Source: Sulfitobacter noctilucae
Lineage (GTDB): Bacteria; Pseudomonadota; Alphaproteobacteria; Rhodobacterales; Rhodobacteraceae
Length of the DNA stretch: 64,000 bases
Assembly (NCBI RefSeq): GCF_000622365.1
Contig: NZ_JASC01000014.1
Coordinates: forward strand, 1,054,001 to 1,118,000
Reading direction: 5' to 3'
The first letter of the stretch is position 1; each line of letters begins with the position of its first letter. Both the position numbers and the translations under genes were made by a program. Positions 54,679 through 63,192 of the stretch are shown piece by piece. Below the pieces are notes generated by a model. The model was not told where the DNA came from. It saw only the letters and a program-made list of their open reading frames with translations, and made no database searches.

Positions 54679-55184
54679 CCGGCGGCCATGTCATCACTCA
54701 AGGCGAACACTACGTCTCCGCCGATCCGCAGGCGACCATCTCAACCTTGTTGGGGTCGTGCGTCGCCTGTTGCCTTTGGGATCCCCTGGCGGCGGTCGGC
54801 GGCATGAACCATATTTTGTTGGCCACAACGTCGCGCAATGCTGCCAGATGCGACCTGGTCGGGGTCAACGCGATGGAACTATTGATCAACGATTTGTTGA
54901 AGCTGGGCGCACGCCGGGACCGCCTGAAAGCCAAGCTCTTTGGTGGAGCGCAGATGATCAACGGGTTGTCTGAAATTGGACCAGCAAATTGCGCTTTCGC
55001 GACAGGCTTTCTCGAGCAGGAATCTATCCCTTGCGTATCGCAATCTCTGGGTGGTGAATTTGCACGCCAGATCATCTTCACGCCATCAAGCGGTGCCGTG
55101 CGGGCCAAGACAACCCGAGGGAGACCAGCAGAGGCCCCGCCACGTCCGGCACCCGCCATCGGAAACGATCTCGAACTGTTTTAA
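54675..55184 (+). CDS. cheD: Chemoreceptor glutamine deamidase CheD
   Basis: A 169-residue protein with the CheD catalytic cysteine and histidine in TLLGSCVACCLWDP and GGMNHILL, plus AKLFGGAQMI. Deamidates glutamines on receptors. Starts in ATGA overlap with cheB. The last 25 residues are a proline/arginine-rich tail. No receptor gene is present nearby, so its targets lie elsewhere. Confidence 0.93.
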   Translation: MTGGHVITQGEHYVSADPQATISTLLGSCVACCLWDPLAAVGGMNHILLATTSRNAARCDLVGVNAMELLINDLLKLGARRDRLKAKLFGGAQMINGLSEIGPANCAFATGFLEQESIPCVSQSLGGEFARQIIFTPSSGAVRAKTTRGRPAEAPPRPAPAIGNDLELF

Positions 55185-55340
55185 TATTGGGCAGGGTACT
55201 CGCGGACTTCCTCGCGCCCCTCTTCAACAGGTCTGCTGCGATATGCGGATTGTAGCATTGGGTTTGATCGAAGGTAAGCGCTGAGGGTGTTGAGATTTTC
55301 GCGTTTCTGCTAGGTATCCACTAACGAGATTGCTAAGTTA

Positions 55341-55715
55341 TCAGAACAAGTCCACCTCACCAACAGCCGCAGGCATCTGCATCTGTGCCGTATTGTATTT
55401 TGTCGTAGGTGCCAGCAGTTGGCGCGTCTCTTCAAGCCGCAAACGGTCTGCAATGGAACCGGCATCCATTGATCCCTGACCATCAGACAAAAACAACGAT
55501 AAGAGCGCAGCATCCTCCAGCGACTGCCGCACATAGTCGAGCCGCTGCAACCTGTGAACCGTGGCCATATCTCTCAACTCCGAAACGGCGAGGCCATCGC
55601 CCAGAGCATGCTCTATGCGAAAGACCTCTGCCGCAAGATGATCCAACTGGCCGGACAAACGCCTTAGCACGTCGTCCCTCGTTGCGCTGTTTTCCTGTAC
55701 CACACGTTCACTCAC
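55341..55715 (-). CDS. Small protein of unknown function in the che operon
   Basis: A 124-residue soluble, mostly helical acidic protein without a recognised domain (QLDHLAAEVFRIEHAL, then LDYVRQSLEDAALL suggest helices). The start is taken as GTG 55715, which overlaps the CheY stop (GTGA), indicating translational coupling; an ATG 55742 would lie inside the cheY gene. Being last in the STAS-cheY-cheA-cheW-cheR-cheY transcript, it probably serves the chemotaxis pathway. Confidence 0.7.
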   Translation of the reverse strand: MSERVVQENSATRDDVLRRLSGQLDHLAAEVFRIEHALGDGLAVSELRDMATVHRLQRLDYVRQSLEDAALLSLFLSDGQGSMDAGSIADRLRLEETRQLLAPTTKYNTAQMQMPAAVGEVDLF

Positions 55716-56098
55716 AAGCGGCCAACCACCGCCTCGATACAATTGCGCAATTCCTCTGGCTGAAACGGCTTCTTCAGGTAATTGTTCATCCCCAGTTTTT
55801 TCCCGTGGTCAATGATTTGCTGTTCGGCCCGTCCGGTGATCAATACAAAGCCGACGCCTTTGGTCTTGGGGGTTGCGCGCAAATAATGCAAAAGCTGCAA
55901 CCCGTCCATTTCCGGCATATTATAATCGGAAATCACAAGATGTGCCGGATGGGTTGCAAGCGCCTGAAGCGCCTGTTTTCCATTCTCGGCGGTGGCGATA
56001 TTACGCACGCCAAAGGCATCTAACGCTTGGGTGATAAGCCCGCGGCTTGTGGACATATCGTCCACCACCATAATCCGCAACTGATCGCGCAATGCCAT
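55712..56098 (-). CDS. cheY: CheY-like response regulator
   Basis: A 128-residue single-domain receiver: acidic pair VVDDMST, phospho-acceptor D58 in VISDYNMPEMDGL, threonine in LITGRAEQ and lysine in NYLKKPFQPEEL. It is the second cheY of the operon, next to cheR; one of the two likely acts at the motor and the other as a phosphate sink. Which is which is not shown. Confidence 0.9.
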   Translation of the reverse strand: MALRDQLRIMVVDDMSTSRGLITQALDAFGVRNIATAENGKQALQALATHPAHLVISDYNMPEMDGLQLLHYLRATPKTKGVGFVLITGRAEQQIIDHGKKLGMNNYLKKPFQPEELRNCIEAVVGRL

Positions 56099-56102
56099 TT
56101 CT

Positions 56103-56999
56103 CTATCCCTCGCTTTGCTTTTGTTTTTCTGGCCGCGCTGTCGATTTCAACGCGTGGCAAGGTCGATAAGTCGTCGGTCCTGTGCATGTGAACCCATAGC
56201 GTTCAGGCTCCGCAATCCGTTCGGAATGACCAAGTAAAAGGACGCCATCGGGTGCCAGTGCATTCAGGAAACTCGGCCAAAGCTTTTCTTGCGTCCTTTG
56301 GTCGAAGTAGATCACGACATTCCGGCAAAAGATGATGTCAAAGCGCTTGCGCATGGGCCAGGGGGACAACAGGTTCAGCTCATTCACTCGGATCACATCC
56401 GTTAAAACCGGCTTGGCGATATAGCTCGGCTCATGACCTGCTTCGGTTGTTTGATCAAAATACTTCTTAAGCATGTCCGGCGAAATGCCCCGCACCAACC
56501 GTTCCGGATAGGTGGCCTTTCGCGCGAATTGAACGACTTCCGGATCGATATCAGTTGCCAGAATGCGCAGATCAAGCCGGGCGACATCAGGAACGTGATC
56601 CAGCAGCGTCATCGCCGCGGAAAGCGCCTCCTGTCCATTGGAGCAACCCGCCGACCATATGCGCAATTGCCCTCCGGCCCGCAGTTTTGGCAAATGCCGG
56701 TCGAGTTCAGCCCGCAGCACATCAAAGTGGTGACTTTCGCGAAAGAAATGTGACACGTTGGTTGTGAGAGCCGAAATCAGATTGCGCCGTTCTCCCTGAC
56801 CCGCATCCGATTGAACCAAGCTGCAATAAGCTGCAAAATCAGCCAGTCCCAAATCGCGTAGCCGGTGGCGTAACCGCGACTGGATCATCGAGCTTTTTTC
56901 CTGAACAAGGGTCAGGCCGCTTTCCCGATATGCAAGATCTGCAATCGCACGAAAACTCGCTGGATCAAGGTCAGCCTGTTGGCTGGCAGAGGTGCTCAT
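56103..56999 (-). CDS. cheR: Chemoreceptor methyltransferase CheR
   Basis: A 298-residue SAM-dependent methyltransferase: N-terminal helical domain, SAM site IWSAGCSNGQEALSAAM, ATDIDPEVV and the FDIIFCRNVVIYFD segment. Methylates receptor glutamates, opposite to CheB. Its ATG overlaps the cheW stop (ATGA). Confidence 0.94.
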   Translation of the reverse strand: MSTSASQQADLDPASFRAIADLAYRESGLTLVQEKSSMIQSRLRHRLRDLGLADFAAYCSLVQSDAGQGERRNLISALTTNVSHFFRESHHFDVLRAELDRHLPKLRAGGQLRIWSAGCSNGQEALSAAMTLLDHVPDVARLDLRILATDIDPEVVQFARKATYPERLVRGISPDMLKKYFDQTTEAGHEPSYIAKPVLTDVIRVNELNLLSPWPMRKRFDIIFCRNVVIYFDQRTQEKLWPSFLNALAPDGVLLLGHSERIAEPERYGFTCTGPTTYRPCHALKSTARPEKQKQSEG

Positions 57000-57454
57000 G
57001 CCGCGGTCCTTTCGATGGTCCCGACAGTGGCGGCAAGGTTCAATACGCGGATCATGCGTTCGTCAATCAAGGTAAGCGAGCTGACCACACCTTCCGATGC
57101 TCCTGATGACAATTCAGGCGGGGGCTGCAGGTCTTCGCCAGTGACTGCCACGATATCGGAAACCGCATCGACCAGCAGACCGGTCATCACATCCTCGGAT
57201 TTGACGACGATGATCACGTTGCGTTCATTTTCCTCGCGCGGCGGCAATCCAAGGCGCAGACCCAGATCCATGACCGGCAAAACGGTCCCGCGCAGGTTAA
57301 TCACCCCTTTCATATAGGCCGGTGCGTGGGGCAATTGTGTCGCATGGGTCCAGCCTCTGATCTCGCGCACCGACATAATGTCGAGCGCGTATTCCTGCTC
57401 GGCCAGCCGGAAGGTAAGCAATTCCATATTGGCGCTCAGTACGGTCTCGGTCAT
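56996..57454 (-). CDS. cheW: Chemotaxis adaptor CheW
   Basis: A 152-residue CheW domain protein (TFRLAEQEYALDIMSVREI, then MKGVINLRGTVLPVMDLGLRLGLP), which couples receptors to CheA. The start overlaps the cheA stop by 4 bases. Confidence 0.95.
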   Translation of the reverse strand: MTETVLSANMELLTFRLAEQEYALDIMSVREIRGWTHATQLPHAPAYMKGVINLRGTVLPVMDLGLRLGLPPREENERNVIIVVKSEDVMTGLLVDAVSDIVAVTGEDLQPPPELSSGASEGVVSSLTLIDERMIRVLNLAATVGTIERTAA

Positions 57455-59700
57455 GCGGAAACTCCTTGTGTTTTCAGCGGGGGTGAGGGGGCAAGGGCGG
57501 TGGCACCCGCGTTGGCGATCATGTCGCTCGGGTCGAGGATCAACGCGATCTGACCGTCACCCAAGATGGTCGCGGCAGCGATGCCGGGCGCGCGGTGAAA
57601 GCTATCGTCTAATCCCTTGATCACCACTTGACGCTGGTCGAGGATGTTATCGATCAGCAAGGCCGTGCAGCTTTCATCCTCCTGCGCGATCAACAGGACA
57701 ACTGCACCGTCGAAATTCTGCAATGGCTCACGGTAGCCCAAGGAAGCACCCAAGTCGAAAAGAGGGACAAAGCCACTGCGGACTTCAATCACCTGATTGC
57801 CCGGGCGCACCATCTGGACGTCCTGGTTTGAAAGCGTCAGTGTCTCGACCACAAGGTTGAGGGGCAGCACCAACGTTTCACCGGCGACCTTAATCACCAT
57901 GCCATCCAGAACCGCCAATGTGAGCGGCAAAGAAATAGAAAATGTGCTGCCTTCGCCGGGATTGGAGGTGATGGTAATGCGCCCCCCGAGCGCCTGGATT
58001 GAGGTGCGCACCACATCCATGCCGACACCGCGGCCCGATAGGTCGGACACGACAGAAGCCGTTGAAAAACCCGGAAGAAACAGAAGATTGTCGATTTCAG
58101 TATCGCTGAGTTGCGCGTCAGCGGGGATCAGCCCTTTGTCGATGGCAATCTGCAAGACCCTCGGTCGGTTGATCCCCGCGCCATCGTCGGAAATCTCGAT
58201 CACCACCCGCCCGGAGCGATGCGCAGCGGACAGGTTGATTTGACCTTGCGCCGGTTTGCCGGCCGCAATCCGTTTTTCCGGCGTTTCAAGGCCGTGATCC
58301 ACTGCATTCCGGATCATATGTGTAAGCGGGTCAGCTAGACGTTCAATCACGGTTTTATCGACTTCGGTGCCTTCACCAATCACGTTCAGGCGCACATCCT
58401 TGCTGACGGCTGCAGAAGATTCCCGCACAATCCGCGACATACGCTGGAACAGAGATTTGACCGGCTGCGCCCGGATCATCATTACGCTATCTTGTATGTC
58501 GCGGGTCAGGCGTTGAAATTCCTCCAGCCCGCTCATTGCATCAGAATGAGGCGACAGGCCCGATTGCTCGAGGCTTTGGCTGAGCATGGCCTGATTGATC
58601 ACCAGTTCACCGACCAGATTGACCAGCCGTTCGATGCGGTCCAGATCCACACGCACCACGGATTTTGCAGCCGTCGGGGCAGTTGCGGCCCGCGCAGGTT
58701 GGCTTGGTTCGGCTGGATTCGGCGCGGCGGCCTGTGCCGGTTTCGGCGCAGTTGGGGCTTGGGGCGGATCAGGCGGCCGGGCTGGGGGGGGCGTATTTAC
58801 AGTTTCGCTGGATATATCGACAATGGGCGAGACGGGTGTCTCATCCGTAGTGTCTCCATCTGATCCCCCATCGCCCGTCTCGCGCGCTATCTCGAGAACA
58901 CACAGGCCTTCGACAAACTCGAAGATCGATCTGATTTCGGCCTCTTCAACATCGGTTTGCAGGTGGATTGTCCAGCTTAGGTGCGGGACTTCGGGCGTGA
59001 TCTTGTCCAAATCGGGCAGGGTGGATGCATCACATGTTACCTTCAGGTCGCCCATCTGGCTCAAATTGCGGAGCAGCAATGCCGGTTCATTGCCCGTCTC
59101 GAACATTTCGGCCTGCGGTATGAACGTGATCGTGTAGGCGGTATCACCTGTGGGCGCGCCAAAGTCCGGCGGCGGCGGCAGCGCGTCGAGATCGGGGCAA
59201 GCAGCCTCTGTCTCATCCGAAGCATCACTCAGGTCAAGATCGAGGCTCAGGCCCATGGGCGCAAATTCGATCTCGGGCTCTTCGGCGTCTTCTTCCGGTA
59301 CCGTATCGCCCAAGAACTGGTCCAGCGCACCAATCAGAACGGCGGTTTCGGCATCGGGCGCGTCGGCACCATCGCGACAGATGCGCACGAGGTCTGAGAC
59401 ATGGTCGGCAGCTTGAAAGAAAACCTTGAGCGCCTCGTCATCAATCGTAAGGCGACCTGCACGCACCTCATCCAGTACTGTCTCAAAACGGTGCGCAAAC
59501 CGGACGAGCGCTTCAAGGCCAAAGGCGCCAGCGCCGCCCTTGATAGAATGAACCGCGCGAAATACCACATTGATCGTTTCGGAATCAGCGGCACCGTCAT
59601 CGATGGTTTGCAGGCCATCTTGCAACGCTTCCAGCAACTCCTCACACTCAATAAAGAATGAGGCGCGGATTTCAGCCATTGGATCATTTTCTTCGCTCAT
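57451..59700 (-). CDS. cheA: Chemotaxis histidine kinase CheA
   Basis: A 749-residue kinase: an HPt domain with phospho-histidine H51 in FRAVHSIKGGAGAFG, a middle region with Pro/Ala-rich linkers (around 300-340), the dimerisation helices (DLDRIERLVNLVGELVINQ), an ATPase domain with HMIRNAVDHGLE, DDGAGINR and LSGRGVGMDVVRT, and a C-terminal CheW-like domain. Phosphorylates CheY and CheB. All key motifs are present. Confidence 0.95.
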   Translation of the reverse strand: MSEENDPMAEIRASFFIECEELLEALQDGLQTIDDGAADSETINVVFRAVHSIKGGAGAFGLEALVRFAHRFETVLDEVRAGRLTIDDEALKVFFQAADHVSDLVRICRDGADAPDAETAVLIGALDQFLGDTVPEEDAEEPEIEFAPMGLSLDLDLSDASDETEAACPDLDALPPPPDFGAPTGDTAYTITFIPQAEMFETGNEPALLLRNLSQMGDLKVTCDASTLPDLDKITPEVPHLSWTIHLQTDVEEAEIRSIFEFVEGLCVLEIARETGDGGSDGDTTDETPVSPIVDISSETVNTPPPARPPDPPQAPTAPKPAQAAAPNPAEPSQPARAATAPTAAKSVVRVDLDRIERLVNLVGELVINQAMLSQSLEQSGLSPHSDAMSGLEEFQRLTRDIQDSVMMIRAQPVKSLFQRMSRIVRESSAAVSKDVRLNVIGEGTEVDKTVIERLADPLTHMIRNAVDHGLETPEKRIAAGKPAQGQINLSAAHRSGRVVIEISDDGAGINRPRVLQIAIDKGLIPADAQLSDTEIDNLLFLPGFSTASVVSDLSGRGVGMDVVRTSIQALGGRITITSNPGEGSTFSISLPLTLAVLDGMVIKVAGETLVLPLNLVVETLTLSNQDVQMVRPGNQVIEVRSGFVPLFDLGASLGYREPLQNFDGAVVLLIAQEDESCTALLIDNILDQRQVVIKGLDDSFHRAPGIAAATILGDGQIALILDPSDMIANAGATALAPSPPLKTQGVSA

Positions 59701-59709
59701 AACCGGACC

Positions 59710-60075
59710 CTATCCTGCAACCATCTGCAAAGCCTTAACCAGCTTTTCCGGATCGAACGGCTTTACGATCCATCCGGTGGCCCCTGCGTCGCGAGCGCGT
59801 TTCTTCAATTCGGGGGCAGCTTCGGTTGTCAGGACAAGGATCGGCGTGCCCCTATGCTTGTCCTGCTCGCGTACCGCATCGATGAAACCGAAACCGTCCA
59901 TACGTGGCATGTTGATGTCGGTGATAATCGCGTCCGGTTGAATACCTTCCAGTACCTCGATCCCGTGGACACCATCATCGGCGGTGTGCACCGTAAACCC
60001 TGATGGCAGCAGCGCCAGACGGATCATGTCGCGCATCGTTCGGCTGTCATCGACGGCTAGTATTTCAAGGCTCAT
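59710..60075 (-). CDS. cheY: CheY-like response regulator
   Basis: A 121-residue receiver with VDDSRTMRDM, phospho-acceptor D53 in IITDINMPRMDGFGF, LTTEAAPELKKRARDAGATG and the lysine in WIVKPFDPEKL. The layout is that of classical CheY. Located before cheA, its start overlaps the STAS gene stop (ATGA). Confidence 0.92.
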   Translation of the reverse strand: MSLEILAVDDSRTMRDMIRLALLPSGFTVHTADDGVHGIEVLEGIQPDAIITDINMPRMDGFGFIDAVREQDKHRGTPILVLTTEAAPELKKRARDAGATGWIVKPFDPEKLVKALQMVAG

Positions 60076-60347
60076 ACGGCACCTTCCGCAAGTGTTTCGG
60101 GGCTGAATCCCATCACCGCCATCTGTTCAAACACAGCATCGGGTACATTGATGATAGAGAACGGGAGGTCTGCTGCTTTTGCACTACGGGCTGCCGCGAG
60201 GCAGGACTGCAAACATAGCGCGCCGATCTGACTGACCGCGCCGAAGTCTAGGATGATCTCCTGACCCATAAGCTCAACCAGTTTAGCGTGCAACGCACCC
60301 ACGGCACTGACATCCAGCTTGCCTTCAAGCACCACCGGCTCAGTCAT
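60072..60347 (-). CDS. STAS-domain protein
   Basis: A 91-residue STAS domain (LEGKLDVSAVGALHAKLVEL, then ILDFGAVSQIGALCLQSCLAA). The serine usually phosphorylated in anti-sigma antagonists is not at the standard place, so phosphorylation control is doubtful. First gene of the leftward che operon. I chose ATG 60347; the frame opens at 60377. A CtrA-like site lies about 90 bases upstream. Confidence 0.82.
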   Translation of the reverse strand: MTEPVVLEGKLDVSAVGALHAKLVELMGQEIILDFGAVSQIGALCLQSCLAAARSAKAADLPFSIINVPDAVFEQMAVMGFSPETLAEGAV

Positions 60348-60432
60348 TGCGCGCCTGGGAATTGAAAGGGTGACCAATAGTCATATGAACGCTCCGCAGT
60401 TGGGGACTGGGGCTGTTCTAGGGGGATTGACG

Positions 60433-60447
60433 TTAATTCTGGGTTAC
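60433..60447. promoter_or_regulatory. CtrA-like binding site upstream of the che operon
   Basis: TTAA (60433-60436), seven bases, TTAC (60444-60447), against the CtrA consensus TTAA-N7-TTAA (seven of eight matches). It lies 86-100 bases upstream of the STAS start. CtrA controls motility and chemotaxis genes in several Rhodobacterales, so the location fits. Confidence 0.35.
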
Positions 60448-60503
60448 TGCCTGCACATGTTCAGGCAATTCGCAAAACTGGGTCGGATTGGGGGGCAAAC
60501 AAA

Positions 60504-60528
60504 AGGCCTCCGCCAACAGCAGAGGCCT
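60504..60528 (-). terminator. Terminator for the C1 module (minus strand)
   Basis: AGGCCTC and GAGGCCT form a seven-pair stem over an 11-base loop; TTTTG follows on the minus strand, 25-50 bases after the methyltransferase stop. Confidence 0.7.
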
Positions 60529-60552
60529 CGTTTCTTGCAAAATAGTGGGTCT

Positions 60553-61632
60553 TTAACCGCGGCGGCGACCCCCTTTGCGGCCTGCGCGACCCCGGCCTTC
60601 CTGACCTGCTTTCGGCGCAACCTTGTTGAATTTGATCCATTCTCCGCCATGAGGATCGCGGTCGAACAAAAAGTTTGCCGCGCGGATCGCCTCCATCTCC
60701 TTGCCCGGACGCGGCATCGTGCTGCCCATGCCAAACAATTGCACAAAAGCTTCGTCGTCCATGCCTTCGGGCAGAACCACGCCCAAGGCTTCCAGCTCGG
60801 CCTTCTTCTCAGCGATCTTGGTCGCATTGATCGGCAAGGCGACGGGATTCATGATGGCGGAGGTCATGCCGGCTCCCATCGCCATGGGCAAGAACGCGTT
60901 ATTGATGCCGTGACGGTTGGGCAATCCGAAAGAAATATTGGACGCGCCGCAGGTCGTGTTCACGCCCAACTCCTCACGCAAACGACGCACCAGCGTAAAG
61001 ACCTGATGGCCTGCCGTCGCCATTGCGCCGATGGGCATCACCAGTGGGTCCACCACGATATCATGCGCGGGAATGCCGAAATCCGCTGCCCGTTCCACAA
61101 TCAGCTTTGCCACGGCAAAGCGCACATCGGGGTCTTCGGAAATACCGGTATCGTCGTTCGAGATCGCGACAACAGGCACATTGTACTTCTTGACCAGCGG
61201 CAACACCATTTCCAGCCGTTCTTCCTCACCCGTGACCGAGTTCAGCAGCGGGCGGCCTTCGCAGGCTTGCAGGCCCGCCTCAAGCGCACCGGGGACCGAG
61301 CTGTCGATGCACAGGGGCGTGTCGGTCACGGCCTGCACCCGTTTGATCATCTCGGGCATCAACATCGGCTCGACAAAGTTGTTGTCAGCGTACCGCGCAT
61401 CTTCGGCCATTTTGTTCGAAAACACTGCGCCCGAGTTAACGTCCAGCACCGTGGCGCCCGCGTTGGCCTGTGCCACCGCATCGAACTCCACGCGGGAATA
61501 ATCGCCGCGCTCCAACTCTTCGGCCAGGATCTTGCGGCCCGTCGGATTGATCCGCTCGCCGATAACGCAGAACGGCTCGTCAAAGCCGATAACGGCGGTT
61601 TTGGTTTTGGATTCGATAATGGTGCGGGTCAT
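60553..61632 (-). CDS. Methyltetrahydrofolate:corrinoid methyltransferase family protein
   Basis: A 359-residue protein of the pterin-binding (MeTr) family: FCVIGERINPTGRK at the N-terminus, VLDVNSGAVFSN, PLCIDSSVPGALEAGL and CGASNISFGLPNR, which line the folate-binding barrel. Transfers methyl groups between tetrahydrofolate and a corrinoid protein. The last 20 residues are unusually basic and glycine-rich (EGRGRAGRKGGRRRG), outside the known fold. An MTHFR-like gene lies 28 bases upstream. Confidence 0.9.
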   Translation of the reverse strand: MTRTIIESKTKTAVIGFDEPFCVIGERINPTGRKILAEELERGDYSRVEFDAVAQANAGATVLDVNSGAVFSNKMAEDARYADNNFVEPMLMPEMIKRVQAVTDTPLCIDSSVPGALEAGLQACEGRPLLNSVTGEEERLEMVLPLVKKYNVPVVAISNDDTGISEDPDVRFAVAKLIVERAADFGIPAHDIVVDPLVMPIGAMATAGHQVFTLVRRLREELGVNTTCGASNISFGLPNRHGINNAFLPMAMGAGMTSAIMNPVALPINATKIAEKKAELEALGVVLPEGMDDEAFVQLFGMGSTMPRPGKEMEAIRAANFLFDRDPHGGEWIKFNKVAPKAGQEGRGRAGRKGGRRRG

Positions 61633-61660
61633 TCAGGGAAAGTCCTCGGACAGATGTGTT

Positions 61661-62590
61661 TCAGGCGGCGGGCTGTGCGGGAACGGCAGAGCTGCCGCCG
61701 TTCTCAATTGCCCAATTGGCGTTGGTCTTGATACCGCCAAGGGGGAAGAAATGCACGTGGCTGATGTTGAAATCAGGGCGCGCGGCCTTGTGCGCGGCCA
61801 GTTCTGCGACAACCTCCGTCGGCTCGTAGGGCAGCAGCAACTTGGTCACATCCATTGCCCGCTTTTGCAACACTTTCAGCGAGGGGCCAACACCGCAGGC
61901 AATGGCGAATTTGATCAGCGTTTGCAATTTGGCGGGGCCCGCGATGCCAATGTGCACGGGCAGGGTGATGCCCGCGTGTTTCAGACTGTCGGCCCATTCG
62001 ATGATCGGCTGCGCATCGAACGCGAATTGCGTGGCGATGGCCATCTTGGCATCGGTACGGGTCTGGAATTCATTTTTCCAACGCAGAGCATTATCGACCT
62101 TGAGGCGGGTGCCGTCCAGATCGATGTCGCGGTTGCCTTCGGGGTGGCCCGCCACATGCAGACGCTCAAAGCCCGCTTCGTCAAACAGGCCCGTTTCCAT
62201 CAACTGCATGGAGTCGCTAAAATCGCCGTGGGGCGTGGTGACACCACCTGCCAACAGCAATCCCTGCTTCACATCCGCTTCGCCTTGATACATGGCGATC
62301 CAATTGGCCAGCGTAGCGCGGTCCTTGATAATCCTCGCCGGGAAGTGCGGCATGACCTTGTAGCCATCGGCATTCAGCCGCTTTGCCGTGGCGACCATAT
62401 CCTCGATCGGCGTACCTTCGATATGGGCGATGTAGACGCAGGTGCCGGCGGGCAAAAGCGCGGTGAAATCCTCGACCTTTTCTGCGGTGCGGGGCATCAC
62501 CTCGATCGAGTAATCTTGCAGAAAGCTCTCGATCTCGGGGGTCGTGGTCGGGGCAGGCGGCTCTTTGCGGCGGAAATTCAGCAATGCCAT
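61661..62590 (-). CDS. Methylenetetrahydrofolate reductase-like protein
   Basis: A 309-residue protein of the MTHFR/MetF TIM-barrel family (SIEVMPRTAEKVEDF, PHFPARI, LLLAGGVTTPHGDF). It is more distant from canonical MetF than housekeeping copies. Probably interconverts methylene- and methyl-tetrahydrofolate as part of a C1 pathway. I chose ATG 62590, seven bases after AAGGAC; an ATG at 62608 lies upstream in frame. Confidence 0.85.
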   Translation of the reverse strand: MALLNFRRKEPPAPTTTPEIESFLQDYSIEVMPRTAEKVEDFTALLPAGTCVYIAHIEGTPIEDMVATAKRLNADGYKVMPHFPARIIKDRATLANWIAMYQGEADVKQGLLLAGGVTTPHGDFSDSMQLMETGLFDEAGFERLHVAGHPEGNRDIDLDGTRLKVDNALRWKNEFQTRTDAKMAIATQFAFDAQPIIEWADSLKHAGITLPVHIGIAGPAKLQTLIKFAIACGVGPSLKVLQKRAMDVTKLLLPYEPTEVVAELAAHKAARPDFNISHVHFFPLGGIKTNANWAIENGGSSAVPAQPAA

Positions 62591-62620
62591 GAGGGTGTCC
62601 TTCATCATGAGCGGCAGGCC

Positions 62621-62917
62621 TTAGGCCCGACCATCGTTGTCGATCAGCGTTTTCAAACGTTCTTTGTCGTATTCGGCATCGAGCCTCAGGGCTTCGGCAT
62701 CCGCCACGGCATCAGCATCACCTTCGATGCTGAACGGCTCCGCCTTGCGCCAATCGGCCATATAGGCGTCGCTGTCCTGCGCCCCGATGCGCATCGCAAC
62801 CCGGTCGATGGCCTGCTCAAACCGCTCTGGCAGGGGGCGTTTGGAGCCGCGACGGCCCTTACCCACAATCACCTGAGCGGGAATGTCGCGCCAGTACACT
62901 ATTGTCACATCGACCAT
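62621..62917 (-). CDS. Small conserved protein, virulence-factor (PF13769-like) domain
   Basis: A 98-residue soluble protein beginning MVDVTIVYWRDIPAQVIVG with a GRRGSKRPLPERFEQAIDRVAMRIG core, a pattern seen in short proteins annotated 'virulence factor' that accompany C1/folate genes in Rhodobacterales. The function is unknown and the name is historical. First gene of the leftward C1 module, 30 bases before the MTHFR-like gene. Confidence 0.75.
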   Translation of the reverse strand: MVDVTIVYWRDIPAQVIVGKGRRGSKRPLPERFEQAIDRVAMRIGAQDSDAYMADWRKAEPFSIEGDADAVADAEALRLDAEYDKERLKTLIDNDGRA

Positions 62918-62988
62918 CGGATGATTCCTCGCCTGTCTTTCATCGGTCTAACCGTTGAAGGCTGCCGCGCTGTGCCGTTTTTCGACTT

Positions 62989-63014
62989 CACAGGGGCTTT
63001 CCGCGACCCCTGTG
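62989..63014. promoter_or_regulatory. Hairpin in the 5' leader of the C1 module
   Basis: CACAGGGG (62989-62996) and CCCCTGTG (63007-63014) form a perfect eight-pair stem. It lies 72-97 bases upstream of the first gene of the module on the minus strand, without a T-run. It may be part of a structured leader; no known riboswitch core was recognised. Confidence 0.35.
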
Positions 63015-63076
63015 CTGACACTATGCAGGTTAGCGACCACAGCCCGGAACCGCGAGGGGCGCAGCCGCCCATAATT

Positions 63077-63093
63077 CTCACATTCATTGTGAG
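63077..63093. promoter_or_regulatory. Palindrome between the C1 module and ppx
   Basis: CTCACA-ttcat-TGTGAG, a perfect six-base inverted repeat with a five-base spacer. It sits between divergent genes, so it could be a repressor operator acting on either. The regulator is unknown. Confidence 0.35.
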
Positions 63094-63192
63094 GTCTGCC
63101 ACAAATTACCCGTCCGCCGCGACGCCTTGCCGCTTGCGTGCGACCACCGGCCCGAGTAGCGTGGGGACAACTCGAAATGAAAGGCGCGAACC

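Noticed and set aside
62918-63192. Known riboswitch (SAH, SAM or cobalamin) ahead of the C1 module
   Set aside because: I looked for the conserved cores and the B12 box and did not find them; only a simple hairpin and a palindrome can be supported.
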